61,767 nucleotides of DNA from the IMG/VR virus record IMGVR_UViG_3300046524_000143, positions 1 to 61,767 of that record; one strand, given 5' to 3'. The notes under the pieces are model-generated. The model did no database searches. It saw nothing but the letters and a program-made list of their open reading frames with translations, and was not told the DNA's origin. Numbering within the stretch: the first letter of the stretch is position 1; each line of letters begins with the position of its first letter. This stretch comes from a virus. A program made the translations under genes and the position numbers. Of this stretch, positions 6,493 through 14,396 are shown in pieces.

Positions 6493-8213
6493 CACGCCTC
6501 TCCTGTCTTGCTGGAAGCTGTGCCGCTTTGAAGCGCACGGATGGCGTCAGCACATTCCTGACGGCCTTTGCGCTTGAAGTGGATCGCAAACTCGTCGCGC
6601 TTTACTGGGCCAAGCTCCTGCACCAACTTGTCGCAGACCTCTGCGGCATCTGCCAGCGCCTGATTGCGGATTGCCTCGGCGTTCTGTGCGCCGGCCGTGC
6701 TCACGGTGCGCTTCATCATCCTGAATCGCTTGGCGAACTCGCGCATCGTGAGGTCCATCTGCGCGCCCTTCACGTACCAGTTTTCACACAGATTCGCGGC
6801 ATCTTCTAATGCTTGGTTATAGATCTCATCTGGCGCGCTCACGGTGCTGGTAGTAGGGGCGATAACTGAGCCGTTGTCGTTTTTGTTCGTGCGCTGCGCG
6901 CGGCAACGGCAGGCCGCGTTCCACACATACTGTGCGGCTGAGTAGCTGGTGGTCGAAAGCACGCCGATCATTTGCTCGTCCTGCATGTGGCTGTACCAGA
7001 ACGAATTGAAATCCTGATTCTCTGCTACGCCGGGTGCTCCGACGATCATGGCGGGTGCCGCGAAGGGCGGCGAGGACAACGCCTGCTCGGCTGTCTCGGC
7101 CTTCGCTGCCGGGGCGCTCAAATAGAGCTTGTCGCCGACCTTAAGGGGTGATCCGTTCTCGCCGTAGAGGATTTCCACGAACAGACCCTCTTCGCCTGCG
7201 TCAACTTCCGCGACAGGCTCGGCCTTCGCTGCTTGCTGGGTGGCCGCAGGGGATACGGTGAGGATGCCCAACTTGATATGGCCGAGCGTGCGGGACTCGC
7301 CCATTGTCAGCCCGCAGGACGAACACGCCAGCGTAGGGTCGCTATAGTTCGGCGCTGCCTGCTGGGTGACTTCCTGTGCTGCCTCAGACTTGCTTACCAA
7401 CTCAGCGGCAGAATGGAGTGCATCGCGGTGTCCAGCCTTGTAAGCGTCAAAAGACATGCTGTATTCCTCGCAAGCTCGCTCGTAGCTGCACGGGATGTTC
7501 ATGATTGCGTTATGCAATTCCGGCACTGCTTGCACCTTGGTTGCCTGTGACTGGCCCGCGAGGCTGTCGATGAAGCTTTTGATGATCTGCATGCAGCGCG
7601 CGTCTTCTTGCGCAGTTGCACCTCCGAGGCGGCTTTCGTCCAGCAGCGTGCACATGCGGTCGAGCGCGCGGCGAACTTCGGGAGGCACTGCTATTTCGAG
7701 CGCACCGTTGAAAAGTTCCTGTGACTGGCTTGCAAGCTCGGTGGCAATCGCAGCGCGGACTTTCCATGCAGCCAAAGCCACGCCACGCCAGCCCTTGTTG
7801 ATCCCGCTGCTATGAATTTCAGGCCAGTGCTTTTCAAACAGCGCCATCTCATCCGTCAGAGCGCAGGTCGTCTGCTCTACTGCGACCGGGGCAGCTTTGC
7901 GCATCAGGCGCACCACAGCGTCCAAGGTGTCTGAGACGTGAACTTGACCAGTGCGCGGAGCGTGGTCAGGCCGCCTCAGAACTTCCTCATAAACGGCGTA
8001 GCCATCGAACAAGATATCGGGAATTGCTGCACCGTCCGCGCTCGTCCGCTCATCTCGTGCGTCGCTCCAGTCCAGCGAGTGGCCCGGCAGCTTGTCTTCA
8101 ATGCGTCGTTTCTGATCTGGCATATCTTCTCCTAATTTGTCTTCTAGGCGCGCAGTCTTGTAGGCGTGGTATAGGGCGTCTGGCTTGTAGCGAATGTCCA
8201 TCTGCGTAGTCAC
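6492..8213 (-). CDS. large mosaic Ea22-like protein, 573 aa
   Basis: The longest protein of the left operon starts with GTG at 8213, coupled to the ninB stop as GTGA; an in-frame ATG lies at 8201. It is a string of short modules. They include a DEMALFEKHWPEI segment, a CSSCGLTM Cys pair, a beta-rich FVEILYGENGSPLKVGDKLY domain, and repeated helices near the C-terminus (NQALEDAANLCENW and NQALADAAEVCDKL). These two C-terminal segments resemble each other and look like an internal duplication. The function is unknown. The modular build is usual for Ea22-type proteins. Confidence 0.75.
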   Translation of the reverse strand: MTTQMDIRYKPDALYHAYKTARLEDKLGEDMPDQKRRIEDKLPGHSLDWSDARDERTSADGAAIPDILFDGYAVYEEVLRRPDHAPRTGQVHVSDTLDAVVRLMRKAAPVAVEQTTCALTDEMALFEKHWPEIHSSGINKGWRGVALAAWKVRAAIATELASQSQELFNGALEIAVPPEVRRALDRMCTLLDESRLGGATAQEDARCMQIIKSFIDSLAGQSQATKVQAVPELHNAIMNIPCSYERACEEYSMSFDAYKAGHRDALHSAAELVSKSEAAQEVTQQAAPNYSDPTLACSSCGLTMGESRTLGHIKLGILTVSPAATQQAAKAEPVAEVDAGEEGLFVEILYGENGSPLKVGDKLYLSAPAAKAETAEQALSSPPFAAPAMIVGAPGVAENQDFNSFWYSHMQDEQMIGVLSTTSYSAAQYVWNAACRCRAQRTNKNDNGSVIAPTTSTVSAPDEIYNQALEDAANLCENWYVKGAQMDLTMREFAKRFRMMKRTVSTAGAQNAEAIRNQALADAAEVCDKLVQELGPVKRDEFAIHFKRKGRQECADAIRALQSGTASSKTGEA

Positions 8214-8647
8214 TTATTGGCGGCTGATTCGTCGCTCCACTGCACGCCGCGCGCAGCACCGAAGGCGTACAGGTACTCGATAAACTGCGCTGCCTCCTTG
8301 ATCGAGAATCGCCGGGACTGGATGCCGAGTTGCACAATCCGACGCCCATCGAGGCTAGGGACCACTTCACCCTCGCCCTTAAGCGGGGTGCCGGCAGCGC
8401 GCATCTCGTCGGCGAACTCATCGATCAAAAGCCGCTTCATGCTTTCCTCGTCCCACTTGCGGCCGATATGCTCGATCTGGCGTGCGATGTCTCCGATCAT
8501 TGCGTGGTACTTCTCTTCTTGCGCACGCTTCTTTACCGGCTCGGAGAAGACGACCATCCAGCCGGCGGGAGCTTCCATGCAGTACCGGGCAGCGTTGTTG
8601 CGGGCCTGATCGTGCATTAGGAAGAAGGGGCGGCGTTGGGCTGTCAT
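8210..8647 (-). CDS. ninB: NinB/Orf recombination protein
   Basis: This 145-residue protein matches the lambda Orf (NinB) pattern: an aromatic N-terminal strand ending in APAGWMVVFSEP and helices around EESMKRLLIDEFADEM. Lambda Orf binds single-stranded DNA and SSB and substitutes for host RecFOR as a recombination mediator. Its placement with a RecA-like ATPase and Gp157 in the same operon supports a phage recombination module. The ATG overlaps the upstream stop (ATGA). Confidence 0.85.
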   Translation of the reverse strand: MTAQRRPFFLMHDQARNNAARYCMEAPAGWMVVFSEPVKKRAQEEKYHAMIGDIARQIEHIGRKWDEESMKRLLIDEFADEMRAAGTPLKGEGEVVPSLDGRRIVQLGIQSRRFSIKEAAQFIEYLYAFGAARGVQWSDESAANK

Positions 8648-8814
8648 TTCGTCCTCCCTGCAGCATCGGCATAAGAGACAATCCGGCGATCTTCATTCGC
8701 CATCACACGGTCAAACAACACCATCGCGCGTGCTTTAGCGTAGACACTGCCTTTGGAGCGCCAGTAGCCGTACCAAACCTCGGACAGGTAGAGCGCTTCG
8801 AACAGTCGGATCAT
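8644..8814 (-). CDS. hypothetical small protein, 56 aa
   Basis: The frame starts at ATG 8814 (MIRLFEALYLSEVWYGYW) and ends in TGA overlapping the ninB start. It is rich in aromatic and basic residues and predicted mostly helical. It fills exactly the space between two clear genes with 4-bp overlaps at both ends. That spacing is the main support. I do not recognise the family. Confidence 0.62.
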   Translation of the reverse strand: MIRLFEALYLSEVWYGYWRSKGSVYAKARAMVLFDRVMANEDRRIVSYADAAGRTK

Positions 8815-9035
8815 GGCCTTGCCTCCTCACACAGCGCAGCGAAGTCAACCTTCTCCAGCCGCTCAGCCATCTCAACCGCTGGCATGTCGAATGCCTCAAC
8901 AAGCGCGTCAAGTAGTTGCATGTCGGTCGGCGCGTCTGCCATCACGTCGGCCATGTCGGCAAGGCGCGGATAGTCACCATTTCGGGCGTCACGCATGAAT
9001 CGGTCGTACATGTCTTTTGCTTGGTCGTTGGTCAT
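8811..9035 (-). CDS. hypothetical acidic protein, 74 aa
   Basis: The product (MTNDQAKDMYDRFMRDAR...) is acidic and helical, with repeated DMADVMADAP and VEAFDMPAVEMAERL segments. It starts at ATG 9035, overlapping the upstream TAA by one base. There is no known domain. Its placement inside the recombination cluster is the only hint of function. Confidence 0.65.
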   Translation of the reverse strand: MTNDQAKDMYDRFMRDARNGDYPRLADMADVMADAPTDMQLLDALVEAFDMPAVEMAERLEKVDFAALCEEARP

Positions 9036-9523
9036 TATTTAATTTCCTTGGCTTGAAGTGGCAGCCGCTTGGCCATGCCAGAGTTGGATCGGCTAAATGG
9101 AATCGTCAACGCGTCTTCTACGTCCATGCACATGTACGCAATCCTGTAGTGAAGCGCCGATGGGCTTGCTCCAATCTCCTTGGCCCATGCCGTCATATTC
9201 ATGGTCTTGCCATTGAATGTGATGAGACGGGTGTCGCTCTTGTTGTTGTTCTGCTCGGTAATAGTCGCCCACCGGCAGTTGCCTGGTTCATAGTTACCCG
9301 TCGAATCAATCCGGTCTATTGAGGTGCCCTCTGGCCTCGGACCCATGTCCGCCAAAAAGTCCTCAAAACTGTTGCGCCACCGTTCGCAGACTTTTATCCC
9401 CTTCGCCCCGTAGTACTGATAGCTAATGCTTGATGGGCGCTCGCACCTGGCGATGATCGATTGCCAAGTGCCGAAGGTTGGTGACTTGGTCATGCCATGC
9501 GTCTTGACTCCGTTCCGCGCCAT
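9035..9523 (-). CDS. HNH-like homing-type protein with C-terminal DNA-binding module, 162 aa
   Basis: The start chosen is ATG 9523 (MARNGVKTHGMTKSPTFG). The run TWQSIIARCERPSS ... YYGAKGIKVCERW ... SIDRIDSTGNYEPGNCRWAT is the recognised pattern of a widespread phage HNH/AP2-associated nuclease-like family. Its C-terminus (TAWAKEIGASPSALHYRI) resembles a NUMOD/IENR-type helix-turn-helix. Such genes often behave as free-standing homing elements inserted between functional genes. Here it interrupts the recombination cluster. Confidence 0.75.
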   Translation of the reverse strand: MARNGVKTHGMTKSPTFGTWQSIIARCERPSSISYQYYGAKGIKVCERWRNSFEDFLADMGPRPEGTSIDRIDSTGNYEPGNCRWATITEQNNNKSDTRLITFNGKTMNMTAWAKEIGASPSALHYRIAYMCMDVEDALTIPFSRSNSGMAKRLPLQAKEIK

Positions 9524-9528
9524 AGCTC

Positions 9529-10044
9529 TCACCTTATTTCTAGCCTGGTTGCCTGCGACAGTTTCGCGCCAGGGATTTCGCGCCCAGCCTTGATCGCTTG
9601 CTTGATGGCCGCCTTGTCTGGAGTCGGCGATGGCGGTGGCGGTGGATCCGGCATACGCATGAACTCGGCGGGAATCTGCTTCTCGTCCCAAATCTCGACA
9701 GATGACGGATTCCTCTTGATCGTCAGCGCGAAGTGCGGGCAGTCCAGCTTCGACACGCCGGCAATCTCGAGCCCGACTTTCAGGCGATCGGCCAATGCCG
9801 CGGCGCGCTTCTCGATTGCGAGGCGCCGCGCCTTCATCTGCTCCTCGGCGTCCTTTATGCTTGCTGCGGTGGCTTGCAGGTTGCGGATGACGAAGCCGTA
9901 GTTTTGTGCCTTAAGCTCCAATGGCCAAACTTCGGCTTCCAGCGTGTCGTTCAGCGTCTGCTCGTCCACGCCGGCGTCCATCAAGACGTCAGTGATGTTG
10001 CGATACTCGGCTGCCAGCTCAAACAACGTTAATGAATTGCTCAT
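9529..10044 (-). CDS. siphovirus Gp157-like protein
   Basis: The 171-residue protein starts at ATG 10044 (MSNSLTLFELAAEYRNI). It shows the Gp157 pattern: a helical N-terminal two-thirds (NYGFVIRNLQATAASIKDAE), a conserved small beta domain (FALTIKRNPSSVEIWDE) and a Pro-rich linker before the basic C-terminus. Gp157 was named from a Streptococcus siphophage and has been linked with altered phage resistance. Its biochemical role is unknown, but it commonly neighbours recombinases, as here. Confidence 0.85.
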   Translation of the reverse strand: MSNSLTLFELAAEYRNITDVLMDAGVDEQTLNDTLEAEVWPLELKAQNYGFVIRNLQATAASIKDAEEQMKARRLAIEKRAAALADRLKVGLEIAGVSKLDCPHFALTIKRNPSSVEIWDEKQIPAEFMRMPDPPPPPSPTPDKAAIKQAIKAGREIPGAKLSQATRLEIR

Positions 10045-10559
10045 ACATGCCTCCATGACTCATGGCGAACGATTCGGGAAATATGGCACTGCAGAACTCC
10101 ATATCGGCTGGCAATACTGACTTGCGTTTCACCACTTTCATAAGCGGCGCGAATTGCCAGAACGTCGACCACGGTCAGCTTGGAGAAACCGTTGTTTTCC
10201 CCTCGCACAATCTCCGGGTTAAGGCGAACCGGGTTTCGATCGCCAGTCGGCGCAGCCCCTTTAGCTCGACCCTTGCGCTTCATGTCCAATGAATTGTCAG
10301 ATGGCGTCCCAAGGAAGAGATGTTCCGGGTTTACACACGCAGGAACGTCGCATCGGTGGCACACCAGTAGGCCCGCTGGAATTGGGCCGTAGGCAAGCTC
10401 ATATGACACTCGGTGCGCTTTTCGATGCTTCCCGTTCACATAAATGGTCCCGTAACCTTTGCTGCCCGTTTTCGCTTTTATCCACAAAAGACAACCGCTT
10501 TCATCGGCGCGAGCGCCATCGGCTAAGCGCTTTTCAACCGAGTCAAATGTGCGGCTCAT
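10041..10559 (-). CDS. HNH endonuclease, 172 aa
   Basis: The core HNH_3 motif is visible: KAHRVSYELAYGPIP followed by LLVCHRCDVPACVNPEHLFLG, with the conserved Cys, His and Asn. The C-terminal segment VLAIRAAYESGETQVSIASRYG is a helix-turn-helix typical of this family. It is likely a free-standing homing endonuclease or a phage nuclease acting on DNA. It lies between the RecA-like ATPase and Gp157 with 4-bp overlaps. Confidence 0.85.
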   Translation of the reverse strand: MSRTFDSVEKRLADGARADESGCLLWIKAKTGSKGYGTIYVNGKHRKAHRVSYELAYGPIPAGLLVCHRCDVPACVNPEHLFLGTPSDNSLDMKRKGRAKGAAPTGDRNPVRLNPEIVRGENNGFSKLTVVDVLAIRAAYESGETQVSIASRYGVLQCHISRIVRHESWRHV

Positions 10560-11449
10560 TGCGCAGTCTCCTGGTTGACTTCAAACTCGGCTTTGCGCCC
10601 GTTGTAGACGTTCGCCGCGGAGACCATGGCGTCTTGATTGCCAAAGCCCTTGGCGTACTTGTAGGCCTTAGCAAATGCCGCCTGCAGGTCTTCCAGCGTC
10701 TGCGCATCAACGATGCCGCCGGTCAGCTCGGTCATCGTGTCCTCGTCAAAGGACGCAGCTTCGACGCCGGTGTTCAGCCATTGCATCAGCGCGGCACCAG
10801 TGGCCGGCGTGATCACCTGCGGGTCGCCAGCGAACAGGCCGGTACGGTCCTTCGTGGCGGTGGCATAGTGACCGCCGTGGACCAGGTCGAGCACTGTCGT
10901 GAACTCGTAGATGATCCCGTCGCGCTGCTCAGCCTTCATGCCGAGCTGGAGCACCTTCGTCTTGCCGTGGTTGTCCTTCTCCTGCGAGGTCTCGGTCTTG
11001 CTACGCATCGTGACGATGACGTGCATCCGTGACTGCAGCATGGCGTCAATGAACTTGCGGTGGCGCGGGTCGCTCTCCGACCATGCCGACCACGTATTGC
11101 CCTTGAACTTGGTCTGCGCGATCTGCTCGTTTAGCTGGAGCATGCCGCCAGTACCGTTCCACTCATGCGAAATGCTGTCGATGATCAGCACGTCATAGCC
11201 TGCTTTCTCGGCCTCATGGATGGCGGCGATGTAGCGCTCAGGGCTGTACGGCGCGGTCAACTCCATCACATCGAACTCCATCAGGTCGCAGTAGAGCGAT
11301 GCCGACCCGTGCTCGGTGTCGATCACTGCCACCTTGCCACCGAGACCCTGCGCGAGCAGGATGGACGAGTAGGTCTTGCCTGAGCCTGATGGGCCGGTCA
11401 GCGCCAGCCGCAGCTTGGCCTGCTTTCTCACGGCTTTTACGAATGCCAT
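10556..11449 (-). CDS. RecA-like ATPase of the phage recombination module (Sak4-type)
   Basis: The start at ATG 11449 (MAFVKAVRKQAKLRLALTGP) is chosen because upstream sequence is not conserved-looking. Walker A is GPSGSGKT at residues 19-26, and the Walker B-like strand is DVLIIDSISHEWNG. About 297 residues with an AAA/RecA fold match the AAA_24/Sak4-type ATPases that act with single-strand annealing or Orf proteins. The C-terminal part (TLEDLQAAFAKAYKYA) is a helical appendage. Together with NinB and Gp157 it gives a recombination operon. Confidence 0.85.
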   Translation of the reverse strand: MAFVKAVRKQAKLRLALTGPSGSGKTYSSILLAQGLGGKVAVIDTEHGSASLYCDLMEFDVMELTAPYSPERYIAAIHEAEKAGYDVLIIDSISHEWNGTGGMLQLNEQIAQTKFKGNTWSAWSESDPRHRKFIDAMLQSRMHVIVTMRSKTETSQEKDNHGKTKVLQLGMKAEQRDGIIYEFTTVLDLVHGGHYATATKDRTGLFAGDPQVITPATGAALMQWLNTGVEAASFDEDTMTELTGGIVDAQTLEDLQAAFAKAYKYAKGFGNQDAMVSAANVYNGRKAEFEVNQETAQ

Positions 11450-11460
11450 TTCCTTCTCCT

Positions 11461-11625
11461 CTAGAATGGTAGGTCGTTGTCCTTGACGTACTGCTCGTGC
11501 TCCTTGCGCTGCTGCTCGGTCATCGTCGGCGCCCATACGCTGGAGTAGCCAACCGAACCGGCGCGCCGCTGCGTCATCTCCTGGTACTGCTGGAGCGCGT
11601 CTACTGCATCTTCGATCTCGTTCAT
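11461..11625 (-). CDS. hypothetical small protein, 54 aa
   Basis: GGAGG lies at ideal distance before ATG 11625; an ATG one codon earlier is possible. The product is acidic and helical at the N-terminus (MNEIEDAVDALQQYQEM) and ends in KEHEQYVKDNDLPF. The C-terminal DNDLPF resembles acidic SSB-type tails, which bind recombination partners, but this is only a resemblance. Confidence 0.6.
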   Translation of the reverse strand: MNEIEDAVDALQQYQEMTQRRAGSVGYSSVWAPTMTEQQRKEHEQYVKDNDLPF

Positions 11626-11638
11626 CATGTCCTCCGGA

Positions 11639-11797
11639 TCAGGGCGGCAAACGCACCGACAACACAATCACCACGTCCACCAGGAGCAGCATGAGCACGC
11701 CGGCCAGCTTCACCAGCAGCACGAAAAGCTCTCCGTTCATGGCGTCGGTCGCCCACGGGTCGCGCTTACTGCTCGCTGCTTTCGGATTGAGTCCCAT
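11639..11797 (-). CDS. small membrane protein, 52 aa
   Basis: The frame starts at ATG 11797 behind AAAGGAGCAG and ends in TGA at 11641-11639. The N-terminal 18 residues are polar (MGLNPKAASSKRDPWATD). They are followed by one long hydrophobic helix (LFVLLVKLAGVLMLLLVDVV), so it is probably a single-pass inner-membrane protein. The family is unknown. Confidence 0.6.
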   Translation of the reverse strand: MGLNPKAASSKRDPWATDAMNGELFVLLVKLAGVLMLLLVDVVIVLSVRLPP

Positions 11798-11813
11798 GAC
11801 TGCTCCTTTGGTG

Positions 11814-12017
11814 TTACCAATTCTGGATGCGGTTACGCTCGGCGATCAGGTCGACCACGTTGCGCTTCAAGTCTTGCGGCACCAGGCCACGCAGCAAGCG
11901 TTCGAAGTAGGCGACTTCTTCCTGTGCCCGGCGGATCTTGCAGGTGGTCCACCACAGGGCGGCGGGTTTGGTGATCTTGCGCACCAGGCGGCGGGCGATG
12001 CGGCGGGCGGCGATCAT
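11814..12017 (-). CDS. hypothetical basic protein, 67 aa
   Basis: The product is a strongly basic helical protein (MIAARRIARRLVRKITKPAAL) that contains AYFERLLRGLVPQDLKR. It overlaps the upstream gene by 4 bp. It could bind nucleic acid or membrane. No family is recognised. Confidence 0.62.
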   Translation of the reverse strand: MIAARRIARRLVRKITKPAALWWTTCKIRRAQEEVAYFERLLRGLVPQDLKRNVVDLIAERNRIQNW

Positions 12018-12226
12018 TTGAATGCCTCCTTCGAAAAGCAGCGCGGACCTTCACGCAATTTGATGTAGACGCCGCCACGCTCCTCGCACAGTTGCTGGCT
12101 GCTTTTCACTGGCGGCATATTCAAGTGCGGTGCAATGCTGAATACAAAGGCGGCCGCAGAACCAAAGATGAGCAGGCCAGCAGCAATTGCTACCGTTGCG
12201 GCGAAGGCGTCCTCAAGGCGGCTCAT
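12014..12226 (-). CDS. small membrane protein, 70 aa
   Basis: A hydrophobic helix (TVAIAAGLLIFGSAAAFVFS) follows a short N-terminus. The C-terminal half contains two cysteines (QQLCEERGGVYIKLREG, PRCF). This topology suggests an inner-membrane anchor with an outside domain. It overlaps both neighbours by 4 bp. Confidence 0.62.
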   Translation of the reverse strand: MSRLEDAFAATVAIAAGLLIFGSAAAFVFSIAPHLNMPPVKSSQQLCEERGGVYIKLREGPRCFSKEAFK

Positions 12227-12489
12227 TTGGCACGCTCCGCCTCAGGTTTTGCGCTCGCCGGCTTTCCGCAAAACGGGCAGAAAGACGCAACCATGTTTAA
12301 TTGCTTGCCCTTTGCCGTGTTGTACGGCTTGTTGTCGCCGTGTACGGTGTACGGAAGATTGATAGCCACAGCACCGGTCGAAAAGTCGATGGCAAGGAAG
12401 TTTTCCGAAAGGGCAGGGTTCACGACGCCTTGCTTAGCTGCGTGATCTGTCAATTTCTGCCGGATCTCGGTAAGGCAGTTGCAATTCAT
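12223..12489 (-). CDS. zinc-binding phage protein, 88 aa
   Basis: The start is ATG 12489 (MNCNCLTEIRQKLTDH), with AGGAG upstream. The product carries an N-terminal CNC pair and a C-terminal FCPFCGKPA, which together probably bind one zinc. The central part is beta-rich. Similar Cys-bracketed proteins are frequent in phage early operons and have no assigned function. It is the first gene of the operon segment downstream of the inverted-repeat gap at 12490-12889. Confidence 0.72.
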   Translation of the reverse strand: MNCNCLTEIRQKLTDHAAKQGVVNPALSENFLAIDFSTGAVAINLPYTVHGDNKPYNTAKGKQLNMVASFCPFCGKPASAKPEAERAK

Positions 12490-12889
12490 GCTTTTCTCCT
12501 CGCTATCGTTGTTAGGCGTGGCGCCGGGCGGCTTTCGCTGCTCCCGATCCTTGACACGCTCGTGTCGGGCATATCGGGGCATGGGTACTAGCCATGCGGC
12601 TACGGCAATGCGGTGCCACAAGAAAAAGAGCGATCATCACCCCGTATAAATGCAGCCCGTCCGGGAATCCGTACTATCTGCAGCAAAGGTTCGATATGGT
12701 TTTGCACGCCCCGCGCTCTTTCTTGTGGCCACCCCTTACGAGGGTGAGGCGGGACCTGACGCAATCCGAGCGCTTCTGCTCCCGAAGAAGGACCCCTGTT
12801 TAATCGACCGGAGATTGACTAGCGGCGGATTGTTTGTAGGTGCGCCACACACCTTTGCCGTACGAGCCCCGGCTCCGGGCTTGCTGCTG
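12490..12889 (-). ncRNA. 400-bp non-coding gap with a long inverted repeat (candidate structured RNA)
   Basis: No convincing gene is present. Bases 12615-12632 (GCCACAAGAAAAAGAGCG) are the reverse complement of 12714-12729 except for a two-base insertion. In the leftward transcript this gives a stem of 16 bp with a 2-nt bulge and an 81-nt loop. The architecture resembles the element at 13620-13723. It could be a small RNA, an antitermination element or a processing site. The loop was not found to encode anything. Confidence 0.4.
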
Positions 12890-13198
12890 TCACACTGGCT
12901 CACCTGCTGCGGCTAGAGCGGCACGGGCGTGCTCAAGAGCCTGCTGCAATTCGGGCCAATCGCTCAGCTCGACGCTGCAAGCTGCTACCGCGCTAATTTC
13001 GTCAAGAGCATTCACCAGCTTGTGGTGCGCGCCGCAGGCCTTGACGATGAAGGCGGCATCTTCCTCGCGCTCACACTCGGCGACCACGCGCTTTCCAGTC
13101 AAATCCGACGCATCATCAACAAGAACGGTTACTGGTGCATGGCAAGTCCAGCACTCTGCGCGCCAAGGCGTCGCAGTATGGTTCGGTGTCACATCCAT
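12890..13198 (-). CDS. Ead-like phage protein, 102 aa
   Basis: The product has a Cys pair (AECWTCHAPVTVLVDDAS) near residue 15. The C-terminus is helical (QQALEHARAALAAAGEPV). The FIVKACGAHHKLVNAL segment is common in lambdoid Ead/Ea8.5-type proteins. It is probably an early accessory protein with no known enzymatic role. AGGAGAGGAG lies upstream of ATG 13198. Confidence 0.7.
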   Translation of the reverse strand: MDVTPNHTATPWRAECWTCHAPVTVLVDDASDLTGKRVVAECEREEDAAFIVKACGAHHKLVNALDEISAVAACSVELSDWPELQQALEHARAALAAAGEPV

Positions 13199-13246
13199 GT
13201 TCTCCTCTCCTTATTCGGTGGACTGCGTTCTACCTTCGCCCGGTGC

Positions 13247-13594
13247 TTATTCGGCATTCGCGCCGAGGATCGAGCGCGCTTCTTCCGGCCAGTAGGTGCT
13301 TTCATCCCACTGCGTTTCGCTCGCCATGACGTAGCATGGAATATCCTCGCCATCGATGACGATCAGCGGCGTAGCCCAGGTCGAAGCCAGATAGGTGTAG
13401 GTGTCATCATCCGCAACGATGGCGCCGTTGCTCCAGATCGGACCGCCAGTCCACTCCATATCCGATTCCAGGCCGGCGACAACGTGCTGCGGGTTGCGCT
13501 CTTTGATCAGTCGCGCTGCTTTCGCCCAGTCGAAGACCATGCGCTCGCGTCCGCGATTTGCCTGTCCCATCATGAATGCGCTCGTCGTATCCAT
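13247..13594 (-). CDS. hypothetical phage protein, 115 aa
   Basis: ATG 13594 is preceded by AAGGAGAG. The N-terminal helix (MVFDWAKAARLIKERNPQ) is followed by a beta-rich domain (EWTGGPIWSNGAIVADDD, WATPLIVIDGEDIPCYVM). The protein is acidic overall. The family is unknown. A long hairpin (13620-13723) sits in its leader, only 26 nt upstream of the start codon. Confidence 0.68.
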   Translation of the reverse strand: MDTTSAFMMGQANRGRERMVFDWAKAARLIKERNPQHVVAGLESDMEWTGGPIWSNGAIVADDDTYTYLASTWATPLIVIDGEDIPCYVMASETQWDESTYWPEEARSILGANAE

Positions 13595-13850
13595 TTGTCT
13601 CTCCTTCTTGATTTGGTCAGTTACAAGAGAATCGGCTACCCAGGTTTCCCTGTACGCTCTGTGACAGCCGCTACATACGCCTCACGGAATGAGCACATGC
13701 AGCACAACCGACTCTCTTGTAACGATCGTCTTTCCGATCAGCCAGGCACACCACGCGTCCTAAAGCCTTGCTTTCACAAGGAGGATCGGACTTCCCGTAC
13801 GCACATGCCTGCCGGTGTTATCTGCCCCACTACCGGCTTGGGTCGAAAGC
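13595..13850 (-). ncRNA. leader with a 16-bp long-range hairpin (candidate structured RNA)
   Basis: Bases 13620-13635 (GTTACAAGAGAATCGG) and 13708-13723 (CCGACTCTCTTGTAAC) are inverted repeats matching at 15 of 16 positions. In the leftward RNA the single mismatch becomes a G-U pair, so all 16 positions pair. In a rightward RNA it would be an A-C mismatch. That asymmetry favours a leftward structured transcript with a 72-nt loop. No gene is seen in the stretch. Confidence 0.45.
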
Positions 13851-14102
13851 TCAACCGCCTGCAACAACACCTGCCACTTCCTGCCGCTCGTACTGCTTAA
13901 CTGGTGCTTCGCGCCTGAGAGCGTCAAGCTCTGCCAGCGCCTCATTGAACAACTCCGAACTCGGGTTCATATACTCCGCGATGGCTCGGACCTTGCCGTG
14001 TTTGTGCTCTATCAGCCACGGCTTGGCTGGGCGCGGTATCAACCGCATGTCGTCGATTTCTAGGCGCAGCGCCTGATTCCCGGAGATCAAAACGACCTCC
14101 AC
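13851..14102 (-). CDS. hypothetical phage protein, 83 aa
   Basis: The frame begins with GTG at 14102 and overlaps the upstream gene by 16 bp. The product has a beta-rich N-terminus (EVVLISGNQALRLEIDDM) and a helical C-terminus (LFNEALAELDALRREAP). Codon usage looks like that of its neighbours. The family is unknown. Confidence 0.6.
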   Translation of the reverse strand: MEVVLISGNQALRLEIDDMRLIPRPAKPWLIEHKHGKVRAIAEYMNPSSELFNEALAELDALRREAPVKQYERQEVAGVVAGG

Positions 14103-14386
14103 TGGTGATCGCTCTTCCGCACTTCGCGCTCGTAGATCACGCTGTCGACTCGTGCTTCGCGCAATTCGGTCAGGTAGTCCATGCGCCGATATTCGCCGAC
14201 CCAGTACCTGATCAGCTCGATGTCGTTCTGGCTCAGCAGGTACATCACGTTGACGCGGGTGCCGGGGAGGCAGATTTCATCAACCAGGCACTCTTCGTCC
14301 TCAGTCGCAGGCAGGCCGTAGACGTCGTACTTAATGCCGCGGTAGTCGAAGCGGCTATAGAGCAGGGTTGCAGGTGCGAGACACAT
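14087..14386 (-). CDS. hypothetical phage protein, 99 aa
   Basis: It starts at ATG 14386 behind GGAGGCTGCC. The sequence contains YSRFDYRGIKYDVYGLPA and IELIRYWVGEYRRMDYL, a mix of strands and helices, with no motif I recognise. It is probably an early accessory protein in the leftward operon. Confidence 0.65.
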   Translation of the reverse strand: MCLAPATLLYSRFDYRGIKYDVYGLPATEDEECLVDEICLPGTRVNVMYLLSQNDIELIRYWVGEYRRMDYLTELREARVDSVIYEREVRKSDHQWRSF

Positions 14387-14396
14387 GGCAGCCTCC

